Origin: Deltaproteobacteria bacterium
GTDB taxonomy: Bacteria; Desulfobacterota; Desulfobacteria; Desulfobacterales; C00003060
DNA length: 38,974 nt
Assembly (NCBI GenBank): GCA_019309815.1
Contig: JAFDFO010000003.1
Location: 1-38,974, forward strand
Reading direction: 5' to 3'
Shown here: positions 18,502 through 28,489 of the stretch, piece by piece
Layout: each line of letters opens with the position of its first letter
Position numbering within the stretch: the stretch's first letter is position 1
The notes under the pieces: model-generated
Databases searched by the model: none
Told to the model about the DNA's origin: nothing
What the model saw: only the letters and a program-made list of their open reading frames with translations
Program-made: the position numbers and the translations under genes

Positions 18502-19172
18502 CATGCTCCCCGCCCGCACTGTCCGGAAAGGCGGGGGGGCTTGACTTCCATCCAAACGTATTTTCTGCTGTTGATCGTCCTGAGGATTATTCCTCAATGT
18601 CTCGCAAAGCGGGGAGTTGGCTGGAGGGTAAAAGGAAAAGGAGAACTGAAAAAAGGAGGCTCACAATGAAACATTGTAGACAGGTAGTCACGTTATGCTT
18701 AGTGATAGGGTTGGTTGTGGCTCTATCGCTCCCGTTATGGGCTGAGGAAACACAGCAGGTCAACATCAACACAGCTTCTGCTGTGGAGCTTACTCAACTG
18801 AAGGGGATAGGAACGAAATACGCCGAGCGCATCGTTCAGTACCGCGAAGAACACGGACCCTTTAGCAGCGCCGAGGATATGACAAAGGTACCAGGCATAG
18901 GTCCGAAGACCTGTGAGGTAAACAAAGATCGAATAACTGTGGAATAGTTTTTCACAAAAGCCCCCCTTTCCCGGACAAAAAGAGTTAGAGAAACCCAGAG
19001 AACATTCCTCTTACATGTGAAGTCTCCCCGCCCTTCCGGGCGGGGGGTCTGCCTTGAGGCAGTGCTTCACAGCCCGGAAAGGAAATTTGCCATTCTGAGA
19101 TAGTTCCCCTCGACCCCGCCCTTCCGGGCGAGCGTTCCGCCTGGCGGCGGCAGTTCGTGTCCGGGGAGCATG
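18502..19172. repeat. Nested imperfect inverted repeats flanking a comEA-like gene
   Basis: catgctccccg (18502-18512) is the exact reverse complement of cggggagcatg (19162-19172). ggcgggggggcttgacttcc near 18531-18550 resembles the reverse complement of catgtgaagtctccccgcc near 19014-19032. Strong hairpin ccccgccc-ttcc-gggcgggg at 19026-19045. Confidence 0.5.
18666..18947 (+). CDS. ComEA-like exported helix-hairpin-helix protein
   Basis: Signal peptide MKHCRQVVTLCLVIGLVVALSLPLWAEE followed by VNINTASAVELTQLKGIGTKYAERIVQYREEHGPFSSAEDMTKVPGIGPKTCEVNKDRI. Confidence 0.9.
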   Translation: MKHCRQVVTLCLVIGLVVALSLPLWAEETQQVNINTASAVELTQLKGIGTKYAERIVQYREEHGPFSSAEDMTKVPGIGPKTCEVNKDRITVE

Positions 19173-19733
19173 CCGGTCGAGTTTCCCCATGGCAGACGGG
19201 TTGAATCGAAACCCCAAATCGCGTACCCTCCGCACGCCCCAATCTAACTCTCGAAAATCCTGTGGAAGCATCCATTTCTTTGTTGATTCTTGACCAAAAA
19301 TGTGGTTATGTTCTGGGCGTTCAAAATTTGAACACTTGCCAATTTCCGGCAATTGATTTAATCATTCATTCTGAACTTGGCAATCCAGCTGTCACAACAA
19401 AAATATATACATATCAGTCGCTTATGGAAGGCGCCCTTGCGTAATCGACCAAGCGGAGCTGTGGCGCCGTACTTCATGCCTGACCCAACCTCCTCTCCAG
19501 AGCCAACTTCCCAAACCCCCCAGCCCATTGTACGTCTTCCCATGGTGTAAAACGGTTACGTTCAAGGGGAGTGGAGTATGCTGGGATCGAACATCTCGCA
19601 GAAGGGTGAGTTGATGAAAAAGGCCCTTATCTAGTTGCATATCTTACGGGACTGTTGACAGGCTGTATTGATGGTATGTTGGGTTACATAACTGAACAGA
19701 GAGTGCCGTTAACTTGCCATAGGATTGGTTAGC

Positions 19734-20423
19734 ATGGTTTTTAAAGATGAAGTAGAACAGCGTTACCGTGGAGAAGCTGGAAAGGGGTATCACCAAACAA
19801 CACATTCCGTCCCTGATTTGTCTTATTCGTGGGTTGCACAGCTTCGGGCGAGCAAGATCAGTCCTTATGTGCATAGGAAGGATACAGTACTTGAATACGG
19901 TGTGGGGATCGGCTGGAACCTGGCACGGTTAGAATGCGAAAGGAGGCTCGGTTTTGATCTATCCGAGAGCGTAGAACCTGTCATTCAGAGCCATGGCATT
20001 GAATTCGTGAGAGATGTCAGTAACATTGCCGACAAATCCATAGACATAGTTATCTGCCACCATGTGCTTGAACACACCAGCCATCCACCGGAAATCCTGG
20101 AAGAGATAAAGCGCATGCTTTGCCACAAGGGTAAACTCCTGTTGTTTGTTCCATACGAAAAAGAAAGACGATTCCGTCATTACAATTCAAAGCAAGCTAA
20201 CCATCACCTTTATTCCTGGAATGTACAAACACTTGGCAACCTTGTCGAAAATATGGGGTTAAAGGTCGTGGAAGGAAAGCTCGGGAGATTTGGTTATGAC
20301 CGTTTTGCAGCTGTCTGGGCCAGTCGGTTTCGCCTGGGTGAATCCGGATTCAGAGTGGTGAGAAGAGCGGTTCATCTTCTAAAGCCTATGTTTGAGGTTC
20401 GAGTCGTTGCTGAGAGGGAATAA
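19734..20423 (+). CDS. Class I SAM-dependent methyltransferase
   Basis: VLEYGVGIGWNLARLECERRLGFDLSESV, IDIVICHHVLEHTSHPPEILEEIKRMLCHKGKLLLFVPYE. Confidence 0.85.
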   Translation: MVFKDEVEQRYRGEAGKGYHQTTHSVPDLSYSWVAQLRASKISPYVHRKDTVLEYGVGIGWNLARLECERRLGFDLSESVEPVIQSHGIEFVRDVSNIADKSIDIVICHHVLEHTSHPPEILEEIKRMLCHKGKLLLFVPYEKERRFRHYNSKQANHHLYSWNVQTLGNLVENMGLKVVEGKLGRFGYDRFAAVWASRFRLGESGFRVVRRAVHLLKPMFEVRVVAERE

Positions 20424-20756
20424 GGCCACTTACCCGGTAAAGCGGGCCCCTTGCCTGGTCTCTCCGAGCCGGTTTGACACCGGTGGTATGCGGCATGAAC
20501 CGTCGATGCAAATAGCTGTTATTGATGGATATTCTCATCCAGCAGGGTGTTTTTCAGGCTAACCGTTTGACGTTCCGTTTGGATACCTGTAAAAGGTCAC
20601 ATTTCCTCCGAATTTGTTGCTATGTCCTGACCACTGTGCATTCCTTCTATGAATTCCCTTGTCCCTTACCACACTTGATACGCGACGGGTCATTCCAGAA
20701 GGGTCGCCAATCGAGGTCCTTATGCGAAACCACATACTGATGACTGAGGAAAAACC

Positions 20757-22235
20757 ATGAAACGTGTCGTGTTGCTTTATCCATCGAACAAACTTGGGGG
20801 TTCAGTTCAACCGAGAGTTGAGTTGCCTTTAGGCCTTCTCAGCGTGGGCACACCGCTGGACAGGGCAGGGTATGACGTTAGGATCATAGATGAGAGGATA
20901 GACGAGCACTGGAGAGAAAGTCTTCTAGAAGAAATCAGAAAGGAGCCGATTTGCGTTGGGATAACCTCCATGACAGGGCCGCAGATACAAAGCGGGTTAG
21001 AGGCGTCGCGTTTTGTAAGACAGCATGGAAATATTCCGGTTGTGTGGGGAGGTATCCATGCCACGTTGCTGCCCGAACAAACACTGCAAAATGAAAATAT
21101 CGATATTGTTGTACAGAGAGAGGGGGAAGAAACCTTCTTTGAGCTAGTACAGGCACTGGAAAATGGCAAGGACCTAGCTCGGGTGAAAGGAATCTGGTAC
21201 AAGGAAGACGGAGAAACAAAAAACACGGGGCCAAGGCCTCTGATTAACTTGAACCAACAACCTCCGCTGTCATACCACCTGGTTGACATGAAGCAATACA
21301 TGGTCAACGTCTTCGGAGAGGGTCACATAAGCTTTGAGACAAGCAGGGGTTGTCCGTTTCAGTGTACTTATTGTTATAACTCCACGGTTTATAAAGGCAG
21401 ATGGAGGGGGTTGACGGTCGATGAGACGATAAGGCGAATCAAGTTACTCATAGAAGAGTATGGGGTGAAGGGCATATTGTTTTCTGATGATAATTTTTTC
21501 GGAAACAAGAAGAGGGCGCTGGAGATCCTGCGACGGATAGCAGAAGAAAACCTTGGAGTTCTGTTGTCCAAGATCGACGTTCATGTTTCGATGCTATCAA
21601 GGCTGACTGACAGCGAAATGCGCCTTATTAGGAGAAGCGGCTGTAAAATGGTGATGATGGGGATAGAATCAGGCTCGCCTAGAATGTTGAAAATAATGAA
21701 AAAGAGGATGAGGATTCCTGAGCTAATAGAAGTGAACAAAAGGTTAAAAAAATTCGATATCATGCCTCACTATTTTTTTATGATGGGTTTTCCTACGGAG
21801 ACCGAGGAAGATTTGGCCAAAACCATGTCGCTGAAAATGAGACTTTCATCTGACAACAGGCATGCGGTGCCGCGATTCAATATCTACACGCCTTTTCCTG
21901 GAACCGAGCTTTTCAACCTCTCAGTGAAAAATGGCCTTAAAGTTCCCCAGAAGCTGGAGGATTGGGTGTCATTCAATTATCGGACAGTAAATGACAGCGC
22001 TGTGTGGGTATCGGAGAGGATGAAGAAATTAATCCGTATGCTGCACTTTGCTACCCTGCTGGCAGAGCCGAATAACTTCATAAATTCTTACAAAAGGACA
22101 AGTTTTCCGGTAGCCCTCGCAGCAGCAATCTATTACCCCATCGCAAAAATGAGGGTGAAAAATTTGTACTATCAGTTTCCGATTGACCTAAAACTCGCAG
22201 AATTGTTGGGCGTCTATCCAAAACAAGGAGGGTAA
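20757..22235 (+). CDS. Radical SAM protein with N-terminal B12-binding-like domain (BchE/class B-like), paralog 1
   Basis: N-terminal Rossmann/B12-like region (LPLGLLSVGTPLDRAGYDVRIID...VVWGGIHATLLPEQTL) and radical SAM CX3CX2C motif SRGCPFQCTYCYNSTVYKGRWR. Confidence 0.92.
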   Translation: MKRVVLLYPSNKLGGSVQPRVELPLGLLSVGTPLDRAGYDVRIIDERIDEHWRESLLEEIRKEPICVGITSMTGPQIQSGLEASRFVRQHGNIPVVWGGIHATLLPEQTLQNENIDIVVQREGEETFFELVQALENGKDLARVKGIWYKEDGETKNTGPRPLINLNQQPPLSYHLVDMKQYMVNVFGEGHISFETSRGCPFQCTYCYNSTVYKGRWRGLTVDETIRRIKLLIEEYGVKGILFSDDNFFGNKKRALEILRRIAEENLGVLLSKIDVHVSMLSRLTDSEMRLIRRSGCKMVMMGIESGSPRMLKIMKKRMRIPELIEVNKRLKKFDIMPHYFFMMGFPTETEEDLAKTMSLKMRLSSDNRHAVPRFNIYTPFPGTELFNLSVKNGLKVPQKLEDWVSFNYRTVNDSAVWVSERMKKLIRMLHFATLLAEPNNFINSYKRTSFPVALAAAIYYPIAKMRVKNLYYQFPIDLKLAELLGVYPKQGG

Positions 22236-22239
22236 TGAA

Positions 22240-23727
22240 TTGAAGGATAAGGGGCACATTGTTCTTTTCACCCCCGCCGTGAGAATGGGAAAAGAGCAAC
22301 AAAGAAGGACCGGCATACCTTCCGGTTTGCTCGCCATAGCGACACCGCTAGACCTGGCAGGGTATACGATCAAGATAATCGACCAGAATTTTGAAGACAG
22401 ATGGAAGGATATGCTTCTCTCAGAACTGAAGAAGAGACCAATCTGCGTGGGCGTGTCGGCAAAGACCGGTCCTCAGATCAAATATGGGATCGAGGCATCG
22501 AGGATGGTCAAGCAATACGATACAATTCCAGTGGTCTGGGGAGGCGTCCATGCCAGTTTGGCTCCGGAACAGACACTCGCGAATGAGAACATTGATATCG
22601 TTGTTCAGGGAGAAGGGGATGAAACATTCTTTGAACTCGTTCAGGCGTTGGAAAAGGGCGAGCCTCTGAGCAAAGTCAGAGGAATCTGGTACAAAGAAAA
22701 TGGTGAAATCAAGAAGACCCAACCCAGACCGTTTATCGATTTGGAGAAGCAACCTTCGCCCTCATACCATCTCATAGACGTGAAAAAAGTCCTGGTAAGG
22801 AGTTTTGGTGAAGATCACCTCAGGTTTTCAAGTGCCAGAGGGTGCCCATACAGGTGTGGTTTCTGCTACAACACGACATTCTACAAAAGAAGATGGAGGG
22901 CCTTATCAGCTGAAAGAACATATGAAGAGATAAAGAAAATAAGGACCAAATTCGGGATCAGGGGTATTCGGTTCTCAGATGATCTCTTCTTTGGGGATGT
23001 AGAAAGGGTCAGAAAGCTCCTCACAAAGATTGTGGATGAAAAACTCGATGTCGTTGTCACAAAGCTAGACATACACGTGAACGAGCTTTCCAGACTGGAC
23101 GATGATTTTTTGAGACTCCTTGAAAGGGCTGGGGCTAAGGCACTCGTGGTGGGAGTGGAATCCGGCTCTCAGAGGATTCTGGATCTGATAAAGAAGGGAA
23201 TCAAGATTTCAGAGGTTATTGATTTCAACAAGAGGGTGGCGAAATTCAACCTGATCCCCAAATATTGCTTTATGATGGGATTTCCTACTGAGACGAAAGA
23301 AGATATTCGTGAGACCGTTGCCCTGATTTTTCGACTTTTGGAAGACAACAAAGAAGCCATAAAAGACATCAACATTTACACGCCGTATCCCGGCACGGAA
23401 CTGTTCCATTTATCTGTCAAGCACGGGTTTAAACCCCCGGAAAAGCTTGAAGGTTGGGTATCTTTTAACTGGCGTACTATCAACAGAAAGCGTACGCCCT
23501 GGATCACGAAGGAGAGGGAGCGGTTGTTAAGAATGCTCCATTGTTCTTCGCTATTCTTGGAGAAGAACTACTTCCTGGAGCCACAATGGCCCACAAACCC
23601 CTTGGTTGTCATGTTGGCCAGGCTTTATCACCCCATAGCCAAGAAAAGGGTTGAGAATCTGTATGATAAGTTTCCAATAGAGATTAAATTGGTGGAGTGG
23701 CTACGTCTGTATCCAAAGCAGGTTTGA
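22240..23727 (+). CDS. Radical SAM protein with N-terminal B12-binding-like domain, paralog 2
   Basis: Same architecture as the preceding gene (IPSGLLAIATPLDLAGYTIKIID...VVWGGVHASLAPEQTL; ARGCPYRCGFCYNTTFYKRRWR); TTG start 4 nt after the previous stop. Confidence 0.92.
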   Translation: MKDKGHIVLFTPAVRMGKEQQRRTGIPSGLLAIATPLDLAGYTIKIIDQNFEDRWKDMLLSELKKRPICVGVSAKTGPQIKYGIEASRMVKQYDTIPVVWGGVHASLAPEQTLANENIDIVVQGEGDETFFELVQALEKGEPLSKVRGIWYKENGEIKKTQPRPFIDLEKQPSPSYHLIDVKKVLVRSFGEDHLRFSSARGCPYRCGFCYNTTFYKRRWRALSAERTYEEIKKIRTKFGIRGIRFSDDLFFGDVERVRKLLTKIVDEKLDVVVTKLDIHVNELSRLDDDFLRLLERAGAKALVVGVESGSQRILDLIKKGIKISEVIDFNKRVAKFNLIPKYCFMMGFPTETKEDIRETVALIFRLLEDNKEAIKDINIYTPYPGTELFHLSVKHGFKPPEKLEGWVSFNWRTINRKRTPWITKERERLLRMLHCSSLFLEKNYFLEPQWPTNPLVVMLARLYHPIAKKRVENLYDKFPIEIKLVEWLRLYPKQV

Positions 23728-23866
23728 AAAAGGCAGCAAAGAATCGCCCTCAAAGATGTTCAGTTCCTATATCAGATGGGGCTGTCCGCCTGAAGGAGAC
23801 GCCGGCGGGGCGGGGAATACCGTTGTTTCTGCCGTTCAGAATAGTGTTTGTGGGTTAGAATAAAGC

Positions 23867-25003
23867 ATGGCAACACTGAATGAAAAGGTGAGATTGTTCA
23901 GAGGGCTGCTTACCGGTGAGACCGCCGAAGCAGGGCCGTTCTATGTCCTGGTGGACGTCACGCGTTCATGCAATCTCGCCTGTCTGGGATGTCGCTATCA
24001 TTCTCCTCACGTGAAGGTCCCGTCACCAGGTGACAGGAGCAAGAAGAACATCTCTTTCCATCTCTTCAGGGAACTGTGCAAGCAACTCAGGGCCATGGGT
24101 ACAGGGAGGTTAATTCTAACGGGAGAAGGGGAACCCTTTCTCCACCCTCGTCTCCTGGAAATGATTTCTACTGCCAAGAGCGTGGGACTTCACGTCACCT
24201 TGTTTACCAATGGTACGTTGCTTGACGAAGGCAAGGTACAATCGCTCATAGATTCTCAACTCGATGTCCTGACAGTGAGTCTGTGGGCTGGTTCACAAGA
24301 AGAATACGAACGAAACCACCCAGGCGCGGGGCCGGAGTACTTCAACACCATTGTTGATGCTCTCCAGCGTATGGCCCGTCTCAAGGCCGACCAAGCGAGT
24401 CATCTTCCCTCAGTTGTTATGCATCATCCTATATATCGCAACAACTTTGGCAGTATCCAAGCAATGGCTGACCTTGCTCAAGAAACGGGGTGCAATACGC
24501 TGTCTTTTTCTCCGCTCAGAACCCGGCGGGGGAAACTAGAGTCATTTGCTCTGACCCAGGATGAGACGAGACTCTTAAGCCTGAACTTGGCGGGGATCAA
24601 GAGGCGGCTGGATTCACTTGCCATAGGGCACAATATAGACAATACCATTTTGCGCTACCGGACGGGCGAAAAGGTGTGGGAAAAAGTGCCTTGTTACGTT
24701 GGCTGGGTCCAGGCTCATATCAAAGTGGATGGTACAGTCCTCCCGTGCAATTCATGCAGCTTGCCGATGGGCAATCTCAATGAGGACAGGTTGAGCGATA
24801 TATGGAATGGCCCTTCTCTGAAAAGGTTCCGCAGGCAGACGCTTACGAAAGAAGGCCTGGCACACGTGGGGTTGCACTGTGACTGTCATTTCTGTTGCCA
24901 TGTGGAGGACAACATGCGTGTTCACCGGATCTTTCGCTGGTTTTCGCCCTTTTTACCCGGCAAGAGAAACAGAAAAGCGTGGTTGCCTCTTGAGACATCG
25001 TAG
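23867..25003 (+). CDS. Radical SAM protein with SPASM-like C-terminal Cys cluster
   Basis: VDVTRSCNLACLGCRYHSPHVK (CX3CX2C); C-terminal HIKVDGTVLPCNSCSLPMGNLNEDRLSDIWNGPSLKRFRRQTL...HCDCHFCCH. Confidence 0.88.
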   Translation: MATLNEKVRLFRGLLTGETAEAGPFYVLVDVTRSCNLACLGCRYHSPHVKVPSPGDRSKKNISFHLFRELCKQLRAMGTGRLILTGEGEPFLHPRLLEMISTAKSVGLHVTLFTNGTLLDEGKVQSLIDSQLDVLTVSLWAGSQEEYERNHPGAGPEYFNTIVDALQRMARLKADQASHLPSVVMHHPIYRNNFGSIQAMADLAQETGCNTLSFSPLRTRRGKLESFALTQDETRLLSLNLAGIKRRLDSLAIGHNIDNTILRYRTGEKVWEKVPCYVGWVQAHIKVDGTVLPCNSCSLPMGNLNEDRLSDIWNGPSLKRFRRQTLTKEGLAHVGLHCDCHFCCHVEDNMRVHRIFRWFSPFLPGKRNRKAWLPLETS

Positions 25004-25086
25004 CTCAAAGGGTCTTTAGGATACGATCCCTTGTCATCCTTGCGGTTCAATCCCTCTGAAGCGGGACTGCAGGGATTTTCAATTCT

Positions 25087-26703
25087 TTGTTTGGAAGCCG
25101 AATGAATCGCACATCAGGGGTTCGAATTGAAGAGCTTTGGTTGGGTACCCGCTTCCTCCTGGAGTTGCCGTTTTTCCTGCGACGTCCGGTGCAAAGGAAG
25201 GAAGCGGACAAATGTCTCCGACTCCGTTTTGAGAAAAGGCAGCCCCGGTTTCTGAACCTGGTGCGTGACACCATTTACAGCGCACCTGGGAGTCCTTATC
25301 GGAAACTTCTTGGCTGGGCGGGGTGCGAGGCCGGAGACCTGGAGAAGCTGGTCCATCACGAAGGTGTTGAAGGAGCACTCACAGAATTGTGCCGAGCAGG
25401 GGTCTATCTTACCGTGGATGAGTTCAAGGGCCGTTGCCCGATCGTTCGGGGCAGTCAAAAGCTCACAGTTCAACCCCATCTCTTTCACAACCCAACCCCA
25501 TCTCCCTCCATAGGCATTCGAACCAGCGGCAGTCGAAGCGCCGGTATTCCTGTACCGGTGGATTTCGCGTTTATCCGAAGCCGCTCAATAAACGCCTTGC
25601 TCGGCCTGTCAGCCCGAGGAGGAAATGAATGGCATCATGCCGTCTGGGGAATTCCGGGCGGCTCGGCAATGGTTCACCTGCTGGAATTCAGCGGGTTTGG
25701 GATCCACCCTGTGAAGTGGTTTTCGCACGTGGATCCGGCGACACCGGGACTACATCCGCGCTACCATTGGAGTGCCCTCACACTCCGTTGGGCAGGATTC
25801 CTGGGAGGCGTGTCCCTTCCCGGTCTGCAGTATGTTCCGGTCAGTGATCCTTTGCCGATATTGGACTGGTTTATCCAGGTTCTGCGCTCCGGCAAGGTGC
25901 CTCACCTTCTCACCTACATGAGTTCTGCTCTGCGTCTTTGCCGGGCAGCAGAGGAAATGGGTGTCGAAATTCCTGGGGCTCAATTCACGGTGTTGGGAGA
26001 GCCGGTCACAGAGATTGGTCTGTCCACAATACGGCGGACCGGAGCAGAGGCCGTTTCCAGATACGGCAGCGCCGAGTGTGGAACAATCGGGTATGGATGT
26101 CTCAGACCTGAAGCGCCCGATGAGGTGCATCTCCTACACGATCGCGTGGCCCTCGTTCAGGTAAAAGAAGAGAACAAGGATGCGGGAATCCCTTCGGGCG
26201 CGCTTTTCGTTTCTACGCTTGAGTCAGCCACACCGTTTATTCTGCTGAATGTTTCACTCGGGGATCAGGCGGTTATGGTAGAACGCGACTGCGGGTGTCG
26301 TCTCCAAGAACTCGGCTGGACAAGACACCTGCACTCAATCCGCAGCTATGAAAAACTCATTGCCGGAGGCATGTCGTTCTTAGATACGGACCTGGCCCTG
26401 GTGATGGAGGAGACCCTCCCGGAACGCTTCGGAGGTGCTCCGACGCACTATCAGTTGCTGGAAGACAGTGACGAGGGGGGACTCCAATGTTTTCGGCTTC
26501 TGGTGCATCCCGAGGTGGGGCCGGTCGAACCTGAGGCAGTCGTCGAGACATTCCTGACCGCCCTCAGTTCGGGCAATGGGGTTGAAAGGATGATGGGTAT
26601 GGTGTGTAAGGATGCTCAGCTCCTCACCGTGGAGCGTACCCCTCCTTTGACGACAAGTTCGGGCAAGATTCTCCATTTTCACCAGGCGCGCCAGGCACCT
26701 TGA
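25087..26703 (+). CDS. Adenylate-forming enzyme, coenzyme F390 synthetase/phenylacetate-CoA ligase-like
   Basis: IRTSGSRSAGIPVP (A3-like P-loop), SRYGSAECGTIGYGC (A5-like YGxxE), C-terminal TTSSGKILHFHQAR. Confidence 0.65.
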   Translation: MFGSRMNRTSGVRIEELWLGTRFLLELPFFLRRPVQRKEADKCLRLRFEKRQPRFLNLVRDTIYSAPGSPYRKLLGWAGCEAGDLEKLVHHEGVEGALTELCRAGVYLTVDEFKGRCPIVRGSQKLTVQPHLFHNPTPSPSIGIRTSGSRSAGIPVPVDFAFIRSRSINALLGLSARGGNEWHHAVWGIPGGSAMVHLLEFSGFGIHPVKWFSHVDPATPGLHPRYHWSALTLRWAGFLGGVSLPGLQYVPVSDPLPILDWFIQVLRSGKVPHLLTYMSSALRLCRAAEEMGVEIPGAQFTVLGEPVTEIGLSTIRRTGAEAVSRYGSAECGTIGYGCLRPEAPDEVHLLHDRVALVQVKEENKDAGIPSGALFVSTLESATPFILLNVSLGDQAVMVERDCGCRLQELGWTRHLHSIRSYEKLIAGGMSFLDTDLALVMEETLPERFGGAPTHYQLLEDSDEGGLQCFRLLVHPEVGPVEPEAVVETFLTALSSGNGVERMMGMVCKDAQLLTVERTPPLTTSSGKILHFHQARQAP

Positions 26704-26836
26704 TGGGTTTATGTCTCTCACTTTGCCGGATGCTTTCTAAAGGGAATGAAGGATAGGAGTTCAACCTGGTAGAATAAAGCGGAAACAGGGTTTCCCCAAA
26801 ATCTTTTTGTAGTCAGATGCCTAGGAGGTCTCTACA

Positions 26837-28312
26837 GTGTCAGAGAGCAATCTAATCGAAAGAGCAAGAGAAATTAGAAGACAACTGAACACCGAACTCA
26901 AGGAGTTGCAACAACTGGGCTTGGAGATAGAGGATTATGAACAAAGAGGGAGATACATATACTTCTTTAAGAGCGGTTCACGAATAAAGTCGAAAGATGT
27001 GTTTTCATCACACATCTCTGACGTACAGGAGATAAATCTATACGTACACATACCGTTCTGCATAAACAGGTGTACATTCTGTTGTTGTTTCAGCACCGGT
27101 AAACAGCCGGAATCAATAGTAGAGGAGTACATCAATACACTAAAGAAAGAAGTGGAGCTACTGATAAGGACCTCCAGATTCGAGAATGCTGCCATAAGAT
27201 ACATCTATTTTGGCGGTGGAACCCCCACTTATCTCAGCGCCAAACAACTCGAAGATCTCATTGGATTTCTAAAGAGCAGACTGAACATTCTTCCCGACGC
27301 AGGTTTCACATGCGAAACGAGTCCTGAAACCACGGTTGGGAGTGCCGGGAAAGAGCGACTTCAAGCCTTACTGGAAAACGGTGTCAACCGGTTAAGTATG
27401 GGCATACAGTCCTTCGACGACAATATCCTCAAGCGGATTGGCAGAAAGCACAGTGCAAAGACAGCGATATCTGCATATAGAAATTCCCATGAGGCAGGTT
27501 TCACAAACATGAACATCGATCTCCTGTTCGGCTTACCCGAACAAACACTTGAAAAATGGGAAGCCGACCTGAAGATTGCCACTGACCTAAATCCTGGTTG
27601 GATTAGTTCATACCGTCTTCGGATAGAAAATCCAAAGATGCATGGAGCATTCATAAGAGAAGCCGATCTTTTTCCGGACAAAGAAACCGTCTTGTTGATG
27701 AATATCATGTCTATTGAAAAGCTCACCGATTCAGGATACCAACAGGCACAGGCCCCTCATACTTTTCTTCTGCCATCTAAACTACAACTCACCCCGCGCC
27801 ATTACCTGGGCGAAGAAGAACTTGGTCTTGGCGTATCGGCACGGTCCTATCTCGACGGTGTTCGATATGAGAACTTTCATAATCTAAAAAGATACATGGT
27901 GTCCGTCGACAAAGGACAGTTGGCAATTTCATTTGCAGGGAAATATTCCAGGAGGCAACAGATGGAAAGAGAGACTGTCATGATGTTCAGGGGGCCAAAG
28001 GGAGTCAATAGAGGTGATTTCAATACCAGATTTGGGCTTGACGTTGACAGCGTTCTTGGTGAACGCCTTCAAAGACTGAAAAAGGCAGGGATGATCACCG
28101 ACGATGGAGAAACCCTTAGATTGTCAAATAAAGGTTTGCTCTTTGCTGTTGAGGTACTCAAACAGTTTTACTCTCAAGACGCTGTTAGCAGGTTCAAGAA
28201 TATGATTTACAACAACGAATCGTTAAAAGGTCTCTTCCTCGACAAGAAGTATAGTAGATCCGGTGAAGTCATCGCAAATATCGTTAAGACAGTGGCTGGT
28301 TATGCAAAATGA
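26837..28312 (+). CDS. HemN/HemW-like (coproporphyrinogen oxidase-type) radical SAM protein
   Basis: LYVHIPFCINRCTFCCCFSTG (CX3CX2C), YIYFGGGTPTYLSAKQLEDLI, GVNRLSMGIQSFDDNILKRIGRKHSAKTAISAYRNSHEAGFTNMNIDLLFGLPEQTLEKWEADL; GTG start. Confidence 0.9.
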   Translation: MSESNLIERAREIRRQLNTELKELQQLGLEIEDYEQRGRYIYFFKSGSRIKSKDVFSSHISDVQEINLYVHIPFCINRCTFCCCFSTGKQPESIVEEYINTLKKEVELLIRTSRFENAAIRYIYFGGGTPTYLSAKQLEDLIGFLKSRLNILPDAGFTCETSPETTVGSAGKERLQALLENGVNRLSMGIQSFDDNILKRIGRKHSAKTAISAYRNSHEAGFTNMNIDLLFGLPEQTLEKWEADLKIATDLNPGWISSYRLRIENPKMHGAFIREADLFPDKETVLLMNIMSIEKLTDSGYQQAQAPHTFLLPSKLQLTPRHYLGEEELGLGVSARSYLDGVRYENFHNLKRYMVSVDKGQLAISFAGKYSRRQQMERETVMMFRGPKGVNRGDFNTRFGLDVDSVLGERLQRLKKAGMITDDGETLRLSNKGLLFAVEVLKQFYSQDAVSRFKNMIYNNESLKGLFLDKKYSRSGEVIANIVKTVAGYAK

Positions 28313-28489
28313 GAAGGAGGGGGTTTTTGCGGACGCCCGACGGGTTTGAACTTGGACAGTGACTGCAACTTTTCATGATAAGAAACTCTTTTCGAAGACA
28401 ATAGACTTCATGAATTCAGAGCGACTGCGACTTCACGCAAATCCGACCTGAACACTTGGAAACTAGACCAAGGGAAAAGACATAAATAA

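Noticed and set aside
18420-19180. Complete insertion sequence around the comEA-like gene
   Set aside because: Inverted repeats are imperfect and no transposase or tnpB-like ORF lies between them; only kept as a possible remnant.
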